From Candidatus Nomurabacteria bacterium (GTDB taxonomy: Bacteria > Patescibacteriota > Minisyncoccia > Phycocordibacterales > UBA10002), in the NCBI GenBank assembly GCA_943349725.1, contig CALQZP010000034.1:1-11977 (forward strand): 11,977 nucleotides of DNA, in the 5' to 3' direction. Shown here piece after piece: positions 1-6,490 of the stretch. The position numbers were made by a program, and so were the translations under genes. The number at the start of each line of letters is the position of its first letter. Within the stretch, counting starts at the first letter, position 1. The notes below the pieces were generated by a model that was not told where the DNA came from, did no database searches, and saw only the letters and a list, made by a program, of their open reading frames with translations.

Positions 1-7
1 TACTCAA

Positions 8-20
8 CCTCCCCTCCTTT
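8..20 (-). promoter_or_regulatory. Strong Shine-Dalgarno-like sequence for a gene beyond the left edge
   Basis: Read on the minus strand this is AAAGGAGGGGAGG, which contains the full AAGGAGG core. It follows the stop of the TVP38/DedA-type gene at once. A possible TTG start lies at 5-7, five bases after the core, so another co-directional gene may begin at the window edge. Too little sequence remains to test a reading frame. Confidence 0.35.
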
Positions 21-23
21 AGG

Positions 24-602
24 TTAGGCCAGAGGATTGAAAATAAGTCCCCCACTAAAGATGTAGACAGCGCAGATGGTACCTTCTCCGATGAGGATAC
101 CAAGCAGGAACTTGGGAAAATTAATCTCAAAGGTGCCGCAGGCGTAGCAGACGATGTCGGTCGGTGCAAGCGGAAAAAAGCTCCACCCGATAATAATGGG
201 TAGCTCATATTTTTGCAGTAGGTTCTTAACTCGCTCCAGGTGGAGCGCGTGGGTCGTCTCAAAAAGCTCATCCAGCTGTAGATAATCAGAAAAGTAATAC
301 ACCGATGCCGATGAAACCAAGATACCAAGGAGAGTGAGGACAAACAGTGGCCACGGCGGGAAGAACAACATCCCCAGCAAAAGAAGTGAGGTTGAGGGAA
401 TGAGCGTAAATCCGCGCAGACACCCAAGAAGGAGGTACAGCCCATACCCCAGAACGGGAGAAAACAGCACCGCGTCTTTTAGTTTTGTATGGAAAAAAGT
501 CGGCTCAAGGAAATACAGTAAAAAGACGCTGGCCAAAAGTGCGAACCACACAACAATGATATTTTTCCGTACCTTTTTATTTTTTAAAAAACTAAGTTGC
601 AT
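24..602 (-). CDS. TVP38/TMEM64 (DedA/VTT-type) membrane protein
   Basis: A 192-residue integral membrane protein of the SNARE-associated/VTT superfamily, whose members are linked to phospholipid scrambling or transport across the membrane. Visible features: a basic N-terminus and a first membrane segment (about 14-33), a re-entrant-type hydrophobic stretch after R63-G64 (about 65-100), and the family signature around residues 140-156 with F143, P144, P147, D149 and G156, followed by a last hydrophobic helix (165-185). Length is normal for the family. I chose the ATG at 602, which follows an AAAGAG purine run. An in-frame TTG at 623 would add seven residues but lies inside the palindromic repeat. 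The gene is downstream of the phosphatase-fold gene and separated from it by that repeat. The family call is fairly secure; the substrate is unknown. Confidence 0.8.
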   Translation of the reverse strand: MQLSFLKNKKVRKNIIVVWFALLASVFLLYFLEPTFFHTKLKDAVLFSPVLGYGLYLLLGCLRGFTLIPSTSLLLLGMLFFPPWPLFVLTLLGILVSSASVYYFSDYLQLDELFETTHALHLERVKNLLQKYELPIIIGWSFFPLAPTDIVCYACGTFEINFPKFLLGILIGEGTICAVYIFSGGLIFNPLA

Positions 603-617
603 TTTCTCTTTCGCTTT

Positions 618-661
618 GTCCAATAGCTACTCTTTACTTAAGTAAAGAGTAGCGGTTGGAC
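618..661 (-). repeat. 44-bp palindromic repeat, copy 1 (attC-like ends)
   Basis: Positions 626-653 form a perfect 28-bp palindrome (GCTACTCTTTACTT and its complement). After one mismatch the arms continue with a 7-bp segment containing one G-T pair. On the minus strand the element starts with GTCCAAC (655-661), which fits RYYYAAC, and ends with ATTGGAC (618-624), one base off GTTRRRY. It begins at the stop codon of the phosphatase-fold gene. A diverged copy lies at 1478-1521; over the 44 bases 626-669 and 1486-1529 the two match at 38 positions. It may simply act as an mRNA-end hairpin, but no T-tract follows. Confidence 0.75.
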
Positions 662-1347
662 TAGACTTCCAGTATAACCGAAACGGGTAAGTGGTCCGAG
701 CCTTTTCCCTCTTCAACCGTGAAAGAGTGCGCCTGCAGGTCAGAGCTTACAAAAATATAATCCAGTTTTGTTGTGGAGATTAACGACCTGTCGCAGACCT
801 TACAATCAAAGAGCGGAGCATTGAGTGTCGGCATTTCTTTCGGGTCGGTGTCGGTAAGTACCTCGCGCATCCGCGTAATTGCGGTCATCTTTGGTGTTGC
901 GTTGAAATCGCCCATTACAATGACGTGTTCTTTCGGTAGCATCTTTATCAAACTTGCTATCTGCTCATTTTGAATATCGGCTTCTTGTTGATGTACATGT
1001 TTCAAATGTATAGAAAAAATATGGAACACTCGCCCACCAAACACAACCGACATCTCCGCCTGCTGTGGACTTTCCGTAAGAAGCGGGTTTGGTTCCTGCG
1101 GATGCACGTTAAGCCTACTAAAGACAGCGGCTGTGATTGTCCGTCCATCCTGAAACGTCACATCCTTTGGTGAAATCGCGTGCTTATATCCAAGACCGGA
1201 AAGAAACGAGACAATATCCCTTGTGGTATCTTTCGGTGTCACTTCTTGAATACCGATAATGTCGGCGTCTGACACGCGCAAAAACTCCGTAATTTTTGCA
1301 AAATCTGCGTCACACCATATATTCCACGAAAGAATTTTCAGTTGCAT
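661..1347 (-). CDS. Endonuclease/exonuclease/phosphatase (EEP) family protein
   Basis: A 228-residue cytoplasmic protein with the complete metal-dependent phosphodiesterase signature of the DNase I/APE1/sphingomyelinase-like superfamily. Motifs in order: SWN with N9, the metal ligand in QE (E35), SIHLKH with H114, GDFN with D147 and N149, DYIF with D196, and the C-terminal SDH (D218, H219). All catalytic positions appear intact, so an active hydrolase of a phosphodiester or phosphomonoester is likely. The substrate (DNA, RNA, phospholipid) cannot be read from the sequence. There is no signal peptide. The start is ATG with no Shine-Dalgarno. The last two codons (Glu-Val) and the stop lie in the same sequence context as the end of the VOC gene at 1521, because both run into copies of one palindromic repeat. 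Confidence 0.88.
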   Translation of the reverse strand: MQLKILSWNIWCDADFAKITEFLRVSDADIIGIQEVTPKDTTRDIVSFLSGLGYKHAISPKDVTFQDGRTITAAVFSRLNVHPQEPNPLLTESPQQAEMSVVFGGRVFHIFSIHLKHVHQQEADIQNEQIASLIKMLPKEHVIVMGDFNATPKMTAITRMREVLTDTDPKEMPTLNAPLFDCKVCDRSLISTTKLDYIFVSSDLQAHSFTVEEGKGSDHLPVSVILEV

Positions 1348-1477
1348 ACAATTTTTATTGTGATTGCGGAGAATACCCCGTCCGCCTTGCGGCGGGGATG
1401 AATCCGCAAATGCAAAGAGGTCTTCCGAGGGAACAGCTTGCTGTGGGGATAGGACGAGGCCAAACTTTATTGCCTGT
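1348..1477. other. Intergenic region with a GC-rich hairpin
   Basis: No coding potential seen on either strand. Positions 1376-1397 can form a nine-pair stem: CCCCG, a bulged T, CCGC, loop CTT, then GCGGCGGGG. If the flanking palindromes are cassette-type recombination sites, this would be the leader of the phosphatase-fold cassette. A weak CACAAT -10-like hexamer lies nine bases before the ATG at 1347. Confidence 0.4.
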
Positions 1478-1526
1478 GTCTAACCGCTACTCTTTACTTG
1501 GGTAAAGAGTCGCTATTGGATTAGAC
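1478..1526 (-). repeat. Palindromic repeat, copy 2 (attC-like ends)
   Basis: Related to copy 1. The central nine-pair stem ACTCTTTAC/GTAAAGAGT (1489-1497 with 1502-1510) is conserved, and the arms carry bulges and mismatches. On the minus strand the 44-bp unit runs from ATCCAAT (1515-1521) to GTTAGAC (1478-1484); the latter matches GTTRRRY exactly. An outer pair GTCTAA/TTAGAC (1521-1526 with 1478-1483) can extend the fold and includes the TAA stop of the VOC gene. It sits in the same place relative to its upstream gene as copy 1. Confidence 0.75.
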
Positions 1527-1955
1527 TTCTTTTTCTCCCAGGTCTTGTGAGAAGCGCAGCAAATATCCGTCGGGGTCGTGTACGATAAATTGATAATTAC
1601 CCAAGAGCTTCCCTTCAACCTGATACCACTTTTTCTCTAGTGGTAGAAATAGCTTCGCTCCCGAGTCATTGCACTTTTTATAGAGGGCTTCCACGTCTGT
1701 GGTTCGCATCTGTAGGCTCATTCCACGGCCAAAAGGATACTGAAGCTCTCCAGAAACCCAAATCCGCTCTAGGTTCACGGTTTGCTCTAGCATTAGCTGT
1801 GCGCCTTCCCTCTCAAGGAAGGCAAACCGCTCTTCCTTACGGATATACACAACTAAAAACCCAAGGACCTTAGTGTAAAAATCTAAACTCCGCTGAAAAT
1901 CCGAACAGTAGAGTTCGGGGATAAGCGGACTAAAATTCAGTAAGCGAGGGGTCAT
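1521..1955 (-). CDS. VOC (glyoxalase/bleomycin-resistance) family protein
   Basis: A 144-residue single-domain protein of the vicinal oxygen chelate fold, which usually works as a homodimer. The two beta-alpha-beta-beta-beta halves are visible: the first opens with PELYCSDFQRSLDFYTKVLGF (residues 13-33) and ends with a FAFLEREGAQLML strand (44-56). The second opens at LQMRTTDVEALYKKC (81-95) and closes with the hallmark FIVHDPDGYLLRF (123-135). Possible metal or ligand positions are E14, E57 and H126, but assignment is uncertain. Members range from metal-dependent glyoxalases and dioxygenases to antibiotic-sequestering proteins, and this one cannot be placed further. Its 3' end enters palindromic copy 2, which supplies the TAA. 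VOC genes are frequent passengers on mobile cassettes, which fits the attC-like context but does not prove it. Confidence 0.85.
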   Translation of the reverse strand: MTPRLLNFSPLIPELYCSDFQRSLDFYTKVLGFLVVYIRKEERFAFLEREGAQLMLEQTVNLERIWVSGELQYPFGRGMSLQMRTTDVEALYKKCNDSGAKLFLPLEKKWYQVEGKLLGNYQFIVHDPDGYLLRFSQDLGEKEV

Positions 1956-2012
1956 ACATTTAGGGAGACAGCTATCAATTCTTTAGCCTATTCCTCCGCC
2001 TGGTCTAGTGCA

Positions 2013-2927
2013 CTACCGAGCCTTAATCGCCTGCTGAATCACCTCTGGGGAAAAGCCTTGTGGAACAGTGCCGGTGCGGGCATATTCAAAAAAGACCAGT
2101 TTAAATATCGCGTTAAGTGACGAAGAAAGTATGGATATAAGAATTAGTATAAAGAGTAATGAACTTCCCACCGCAATAGCGCCGTAAAAAACGTCGGGAA
2201 CGAACTGGAGAATAACCCCTCCAATTATTACGAGAAGTAGGAATACCAATCCAAAAATAAACCCAACTCCAAAATTTACAATGATGGTTTCGCCCCATGT
2301 CTTTCGTATCATCATCGCCGATTCTTTAAACGAATCAACGACACCCGCCTGTCCAATGACCAGTGCAGGGAGACTAAAGTAGGTTAGAACATTCCACGCA
2401 GAGCCAAGCAGTGTTGCAACTATCTTTCCTACCTGCTTTGACTTATCGGAAATGAGTTGCAGTATGACCCCAACGGTCGCTGAAATAAGTGACCAGACAA
2501 ATATCTTGCCGACGTGCACCATCGCGCCTCGTAAGCCATCCCTTAGACCCAGATTCTCCCCAGTAAATCGCGCGTGGACAATAATAAATATGCCTGATTG
2601 GAAAAAATTGGTGATAAAGAAAAGAAGAAGGTAGTACCCGAGCAGTGTGCCATAAATAGCAATATTCTTAATTCCCTGCCCGGCATCCTCAAGGCCTTTA
2701 AGATTGTCCAGGTTTCCTCCCAATATGCCGAAATAGCCAACAGCAACCAAAAGAGCAAGACTTAAGAAAAAGGTGATGGCTGACAAGACCGGAAACCAGA
2801 GTATTTCCTTGTCATGTGAGAGAAGCGCCCATGACTCTTTGAGGATAATTCGACTCGCCTTGAATTTTCCAATCTTGATCGGACCGGCTTGAATGGGTGC
2901 TTGCGGAACAAAGCTTTGTGGAGGCAT
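2013..2927 (-). CDS. DUF6159-like multi-pass membrane protein
   Basis: A 304-residue membrane protein that resembles the DUF6159 family, whose function is unknown. A proline-rich cytosolic start (1-18) leads to an amphipathic segment with SWALLSHDKEILWFPVLS (32-49), typical of the family. About six membrane segments follow: 47-69, 92-117, 139-160, 170-192, 215-240 and 249-275. The loop 115-135 has the HARFTGENLGLRDGL pattern, and 197-212 has a DSFKESAMMIRKTWGE pattern, both resembling the repeated cytosolic loop of such proteins. The short cytosolic tail ends near residue 304. The ATG at 2927 follows a GGATAAT sequence with little Shine-Dalgarno character. The gene lies 30 bases after the HD-domain gene stop, so the two may be co-transcribed. 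No enzymatic motif was found. Confidence 0.65.
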   Translation of the reverse strand: MPPQSFVPQAPIQAGPIKIGKFKASRIILKESWALLSHDKEILWFPVLSAITFFLSLALLVAVGYFGILGGNLDNLKGLEDAGQGIKNIAIYGTLLGYYLLLFFITNFFQSGIFIIVHARFTGENLGLRDGLRGAMVHVGKIFVWSLISATVGVILQLISDKSKQVGKIVATLLGSAWNVLTYFSLPALVIGQAGVVDSFKESAMMIRKTWGETIIVNFGVGFIFGLVFLLLVIIGGVILQFVPDVFYGAIAVGSSLLFILILISILSSSLNAIFKLVFFEYARTGTVPQGFSPEVIQQAIKAR

Positions 2928-2957
2928 ATACTTGCTCTTATTATCCTGCTAATCGAT

Positions 2958-3503
2958 TTATTCTAGCACAGAGAAGGAGCTGATAAGATTCTGAATGTGG
3001 GTTTCTAGCGGGACACCGAGGGCTTCGCAGCCACGGTAGATGGTTTCGCGTTCAATCTTTGCCGCGAATGCTTTTTCCTTGAGTCGTTTCAGAATGGAGC
3101 TTGCTTTCATCTGTCCATATGGAATTGGGTTTACTTTTTTGTACGCAAAGAAAATACCACTAATTTCATCGCACGCCATTAGTGCTCCCGCGAGCTTGCC
3201 CTGCGGGAGCGTGGTAAAGCCATTGTAGCCATAGGCATGCGCTTCTACGGCGTGAATCATCTCGTCGGGATAGCCCCACTCCTTGAACCACTTGAGAGAT
3301 TCGGCCGGATGCGCGTTTGGAAATTTCTCAAAATCAATGTCGTGGAGTAATCCTGTGAGATACCAGAGAAGTGCATCCTCCCCGAAGAGTTTTCCATACC
3401 CTTCCATTGCGGTGGCAACCATCTTCGCATGGTAGCGCTGATACTCGTCCTGCACATGACTTTCCAAAAGCTTTTGTGCCTCTTCTTTTGTCGGTAGACT
3501 CAT
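2958..3503 (-). CDS. HD superfamily predicted hydrolase (COG2316-type)
   Basis: A 181-residue soluble protein of the HD metal-dependent phosphohydrolase superfamily. Expected ligands are all visible: H25 in the first helix, the H54-D55 pair in LLHDIDFEKF, H65, H84, H89, and D112 in the LMACDEISGI helix. The layout (short N-terminal helix, HD pair near residue 54, DExSG near 112, NPIPYG loop near 125) fits the compact COG2316 group, whose substrate is unknown. Phosphate ester or nucleotide hydrolysis is inferred from the fold. An open frame extends upstream to 3632, but the homologous part begins at the ATG at 3503, and the extra 43 residues look random and overlap a hairpin. An inverted repeat within the gene (3184-3191 with 3203-3210) is GC-rich and coding. 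Confidence 0.85.
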   Translation of the reverse strand: MSLPTKEEAQKLLESHVQDEYQRYHAKMVATAMEGYGKLFGEDALLWYLTGLLHDIDFEKFPNAHPAESLKWFKEWGYPDEMIHAVEAHAYGYNGFTTLPQGKLAGALMACDEISGIFFAYKKVNPIPYGQMKASSILKRLKEKAFAAKIERETIYRGCEALGVPLETHIQNLISSFSVLE

Positions 3504-3621
3504 AAGGATAAGCGTAGCATGTTCGTAGAGAGTGTACAGACTGCAACTAGCTTTAAAACTAAAAGGTCTGACTTGTAGAGTCTTTGTATAAACAACACCA
3601 CCTCGCCTCGCAGACTCGGCA

Positions 3622-3643
3622 CTCCTCCTCAACTGAGGAGGAG
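3622..3643 (-). terminator. Hairpin after the matrixin-like gene (weak terminator)
   Basis: CTCCTCCTC (3622-3630) pairs perfectly with GAGGAGGAG (3635-3643) around the loop AACT. It lies 16 bases past the stop of the metalloprotease gene. The T-run on the minus strand precedes rather than follows the stem, so it is not a canonical intrinsic terminator; it could protect the mRNA end. The rest of 3504-3658 shows nothing clear. Confidence 0.4.
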
Positions 3644-3658
3644 GTGGAGAAAAAAGGG

Positions 3659-4591
3659 TTATTTAATCCCGCACTGGAGTTTGAGTGCCGAGATATCGGC
3701 AGAGGTGAGCGCGGTGTTCACTCCTTGATTGAGGCGGTACATAATCGCCTTCGGGTCTTCCACGTGTTCAAGTGCGAGCGCGTGACCGAATTCGTGCGCT
3801 AGCACGCGCACGAGCTTTGCCGAATCGTTAAATTGGTAAATATCTATTTTTTGTCCCGTTTTGTCACTGGTGTACATTCCTTCGGTAAACTCCTCTCCGC
3901 GCGCACGACCGATGGCGTTAAACTCCTCGGCCTTCGCGTTTATATTATTCGCCACCTGATTAATGACGGTCACAAGAGCATTGAGGTCGTCCTGACGTGT
4001 TTGAAGCTCGCTTTCAACACTACGAATGTGTTCTACTGCATCTTTGAGTGAAGCACTTTCCTCTTGTAGCCTCGTGTACACATCTTTCGGAGCGCCACCT
4101 TTTCGATTCCAGCGAGTGACCTCGGTGTTGTAAACGCTATTTCGTTGCTCAAGATTTGCAACAAGCGTTTTGTATGCCGATTTTTGTGTTTCAAACTCCC
4201 GCTTCATCGCCTTGAAACGCGCAATAAGCGTATCGTATGATGCTTGATTGTCTTCCGCCGAAAGTCCGAGCTTTCGCAATTTTTCGGTGGCCTCTTGACG
4301 ATAGTCATACACTAGGTTTATTTTGAGTTTTCCATTCGGATCGTACACAAACAGTTCTCGTGTGATGGGTTCTTCCCATATTCCTTCGGCCTTTGCAAGC
4401 ACCTTTAGAAACTGCTCTTTTGAAATATCAAAGCGTGTATCAAATGACCCAATGCTATAGGTAATCGGTTGTTTGCACGGAAAATACTGCGAATAGAGTC
4501 TGTCCCAATTTATAGAAATTGGATCGCGGTAGACATACACAAATACACCGAGTGCTAGGAGAAGGAGTAAGTTGCCTAAAGTGCGTTTCAT
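3659..4591 (-). CDS. Membrane-anchored matrixin-like zinc metalloprotease
   Basis: A 310-residue protein. A basic start and one hydrophobic segment (about residues 5-21) should anchor it in the cytoplasmic membrane with the rest outside. Residues 42-100 form a small domain. Residues 100-222 are charged, mostly helical and probably coiled coil. The C-terminus carries the catalytic site: H266-E267-x2-H270-x5-H276, the metzincin zinc motif, then M284 in AIMY as the Met-turn. This motif order is that of peptidase family M10 (matrixins) and relatives; the usual Gly in HExxHxxGxxH is replaced by Ala/Leu here. Substrate is unknown; cell-surface or secreted proteins are plausible. The start codon is followed by a good anchor sequence. 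A GGGAGGG lies 13 bases upstream, rather far for ribosome binding. The long inverted-repeat element at 4628-4818 sits in its 5' region. Confidence 0.82.
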   Translation of the reverse strand: MKRTLGNLLLLLALGVFVYVYRDPISINWDRLYSQYFPCKQPITYSIGSFDTRFDISKEQFLKVLAKAEGIWEEPITRELFVYDPNGKLKINLVYDYRQEATEKLRKLGLSAEDNQASYDTLIARFKAMKREFETQKSAYKTLVANLEQRNSVYNTEVTRWNRKGGAPKDVYTRLQEESASLKDAVEHIRSVESELQTRQDDLNALVTVINQVANNINAKAEEFNAIGRARGEEFTEGMYTSDKTGQKIDIYQFNDSAKLVRVLAHEFGHALALEHVEDPKAIMYRLNQGVNTALTSADISALKLQCGIK

Positions 4592-4621
4592 ACGAAAGTT
4601 AAATCCCTCCCCCCTCGGGTA

Positions 4622-4828
4622 CTCCCTTTAGAGCCCATCCACTAACCCTATCGCAATCCAAAGTCCCGCCGGATTCGAGTCAAAAGCGGCGCGGACGAGG
4701 GAGGTACACCGAGGTGCTCCGACCGAGGACAAGCCGTTTTTGACCGAATTCCGGCGGGACGACGATGCGAAATAGGTTTCAGATTTCATACTATGGTAGG
4801 TTAGTGGATGGGCTCTTAGGAAAGGGAG
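4622..4828. repeat. Older hairpin split by the inverted-repeat element
   Basis: Outside the element's flanking TTA copies, CTCCCTTT (4622-4629) is complementary to AAAGGGAG (4821-4828). Removing the element and one TTA restores CTCCCTTTAGGAAAGGGAG, an eight-pair stem with a three-base loop. The element therefore appears to have landed in the loop of an existing hairpin. Confidence 0.6.
4628..4818. mobile_element. MITE-like element, 185 bp, with TTA flanks
   Basis: Terminal inverted repeats of 17 bp match perfectly: 4631-4647 (GAGCCCATCCACTAACC) and 4799-4815. TTA flanks both sides (4628-4630 and 4816-4818), consistent with a 3-bp target duplication. Inside is a second large inverted repeat: 4663-4690 pairs with 4733-4760 with two single-base bulges and a G-T pair, leaving a GC-rich apical region (4691-4732). 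No open frame of note is present, so it would be non-autonomous. GAG-starting ends with a TNA-type 3-bp target recall the IS1031 group of the IS5 family; that match is from memory of the family and unverified. A structured RNA is an alternative. It fills most of the 4592-4909 gap. Confidence 0.6.
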
Positions 4829-4887
4829 AACAAAACCGACATGCTTATTGTTTTATTAGAAATTAGGTGAATTAGAAATTAGATATT

Positions 4888-4909
4888 CCTGCGCATTCTT
4901 ATGCGCAGG
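4888..4909 (-). terminator. Hairpin after the large unknown membrane-protein gene
   Basis: CCTGCGCAT (4888-4896) and ATGCGCAGG (4901-4909) form a perfect nine-pair stem with a TCTT loop. It directly abuts the TAA stop at 4910-4912. On the minus strand it is followed by AATATCTAATTTC, A/T-rich but without a clean T-tract, so it is a plausible but imperfect terminator. Confidence 0.5.
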
Positions 4910-6439
4910 TTAGTACGTATCCACTCGGTGCTCCTTGATGAACGAGAGCGACGCGTCAAAAATACCAAGGAATGCCTTGAACGGAACTTCCACAAGAAAG
5001 TCCATAAAGAAGACGAAAATATTGATGCTTGAAAAACGAACGCTAAACCATCGTCCCGTGTTAACAATGGGAAAGGTAAAGAGGTTCCACACCATTCCAA
5101 GTGTCCCTGGTTTCTCGCGTACAGGCTCCCAGCGACGAGCGCTTCCCCGAATGCGGAGTCCAAAGTAACTCACGAGCGTCAGGAAGACGAAGAAAAGAAT
5201 GATGCTGACGATATTAAAGTGAAGCGCGATGAGTGCGGAAAGAATGACGCCAAACGAAACAGCGAACAGCACTGCGTAAAAGCACATCACGAAAAAGAAG
5301 GTCGTCGCGCTAACTGGAGGCTTGATAAAGATGTGCTTCATCTCCTTGCCATTCACGACAGCGGAAACCCCGTCAACGACGCGCTGAGGACCACGATGCT
5401 CCTTACCGACGAAGGTAATCATCGCAAGAAGGAGAAGCGGGTGAAAAAACGCGTTCGTACCAAGTGCGAGGAAGTTCTCGGAACCGAGGATAAACCGCTC
5501 GTACGGCCATTCAAATGCGACACCCAAGATAATCTTGGTGAGAAGCAAATAGATGACCGCGCGCCGACCGCTGATGTGCAGTAGTTTCTTCTGCTGACGC
5601 TGTTTCGTCTCAATAATCGTTTCGGTTGTTTCCTTAAGCTTTTCCTCGTTGCCAAGTATCATCTCGGAACCCTTGCCGTAGGAGTGAAGAATTTCAAGTA
5701 GAACCGAATGAAAGAGCGCGTGATTGCGAAGGCGTGACGATACCTTCCACACAAGCGCGTTCGTCGCGACTGCTCCGGCGGTACGAAGACTCCCGAGAAG
5801 GCGGGGGGCGAGCATAGAAAGCGCAGGGTCGGTATAGGAGTGCGACAAAAGTTCAGGAATTTCGCGTGTGATGAGCGCATGGAGGAGACTTGGCTTATCC
5901 TCGGAGAGGAAACTACGCCGGCAGGCGGCAAAGGTAATCATGGTGTGGTCCATCGTTTCCTTTCCCTGATAGGTAATTGATTTCTGCGCCGAATTGAGAA
6001 AGGAACTCGCGAGCGCATCACGATAGGGGTCGGGAAACAGGAACTGCTCAATGTCTATTGAAGCAAAATCTAGTGAGAGCGAAATGGAAAGGCCTTCACG
6101 TTCAAGCGCCATCCATTTTCGGATGATGCTTTGCAGAACGAGCGCTTTTGCCTCGGGGACTTTGTTGTTGGGGAGATAGCCACTGCTCACGAGCTCACGA
6201 AGAAGCGCCGCGCCGGAGTTGGGTTTCCGCTCTATATAGAGTTGTCGTTTGAGCATTCGCCTAATGGCACCACGACGAATAAGGTGGTAGTCCTTATAGT
6301 CTACAAATGACCGCACCTTTTCATAGAGAGCGCCGAACTTGCCGGTGAGCTGTTCAACGCTTATATACGGGCCTTGTTCTTGGGTTTCTTCGGTTGCCCC
6401 ACCAAGTTCACAAAGCCTCTTGAACTCTTCAGTTATCAT
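4910..6439 (-). CDS. Large membrane protein of unknown function
   Basis: A 509-residue protein I do not assign to a named family. The N-terminal two thirds (1-290) are soluble in character and mostly helical, with basic stretches such as LIRRGAIRRMLKRQL near residues 53-67. A charged helix (about 262-288) leads into hydrophobic segments at about 292-311, 331-345, 377-399 and 406-428, with a further amphipathic or membrane-associated stretch at 472-494 and a short tail. This suggests a cytosolic domain attached to a C-terminal membrane module. No catalytic motif is visible. I use the ATG at 6439; an in-frame GTG at 6466 would add nine residues and has an AGGA upstream. The ATG lies within one arm of a 119-bp inverted repeat and four bases after the stop of a 10-codon ORF, so translation may be coupled or structure-controlled. 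Confidence 0.75.
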   Translation of the reverse strand: MITEEFKRLCELGGATEETQEQGPYISVEQLTGKFGALYEKVRSFVDYKDYHLIRRGAIRRMLKRQLYIERKPNSGAALLRELVSSGYLPNNKVPEAKALVLQSIIRKWMALEREGLSISLSLDFASIDIEQFLFPDPYRDALASSFLNSAQKSITYQGKETMDHTMITFAACRRSFLSEDKPSLLHALITREIPELLSHSYTDPALSMLAPRLLGSLRTAGAVATNALVWKVSSRLRNHALFHSVLLEILHSYGKGSEMILGNEEKLKETTETIIETKQRQQKKLLHISGRRAVIYLLLTKIILGVAFEWPYERFILGSENFLALGTNAFFHPLLLLAMITFVGKEHRGPQRVVDGVSAVVNGKEMKHIFIKPPVSATTFFFVMCFYAVLFAVSFGVILSALIALHFNIVSIILFFVFLTLVSYFGLRIRGSARRWEPVREKPGTLGMVWNLFTFPIVNTGRWFSVRFSSINIFVFFMDFLVEVPFKAFLGIFDASLSFIKEHRVDTY

Positions 6440-6443
6440 CCCG

Positions 6444-6476
6444 TTAGAAATAGGCGACGGACACACCGACTGTCAT
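6444..6476 (-). other. Possible 10-codon upstream ORF
   Basis: An ATG at 6474-6476 opens a frame of ten codons (MTVGVSVAYF) and ends with TAA at 6444-6446, four bases before the ATG of the large membrane protein. The ATG is seven bases after TAATACT, the same arrangement as at the gene starting at 11710. It may be a leader peptide that couples translation to the main gene, or an accident of promoter sequence. Confidence 0.3.
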
Positions 6477-6483
6477 CCTATAT

Positions 6484-6490
6484 AGTATTA
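6484..6490 (-). promoter_or_regulatory. Putative -10 element TAATACT
   Basis: TAATACT on the minus strand in an A/T-rich stretch, seven bases before the upstream ORF ATG. No convincing -35 hexamer lies at the usual distance. Transcripts starting here would exclude the distal arm of the inverted repeat; transcripts reading through from the glycosyltransferase gene would include it. Confidence 0.4.

Noticed and set aside
618..1526. Two palindromes read as a CRISPR array
   Set aside because: Only two copies, about 860 bases apart, with a full gene between them.
1959..2012. Short palindromes around GTGCAC after the DUF6159-like gene as a terminator
   Set aside because: The possible stem is short and interrupted and has no T-tract.
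3184..3210. GC-rich inverted repeat GCTCCCGC/GCGGGAGC as a regulatory hairpin
   Set aside because: It lies inside the conserved coding part of the HD hydrolase and is explained by the codons for a normal LPQGKLAGAL segment.
3504..3632. Upstream extension of the HD hydrolase (43 codons)
   Set aside because: The extra residues look random, overlap the hairpin at 3622-3643, and the HD family normally starts near the ATG at 3503.
4663..4690. tRNA-like T-arm string GGATTCGAGTC
   Set aside because: No cloverleaf can be drawn around it; the bases pair instead with 4733-4760 as part of the long hairpin.
5219..5584. Plus-strand open frame of 121 codons
   Set aside because: It lies wholly inside the 509-residue minus-strand gene, has a strongly charged, low-complexity product with no motif, and no ribosome-binding site. 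It is an antisense shadow, as are the other plus-strand frames.
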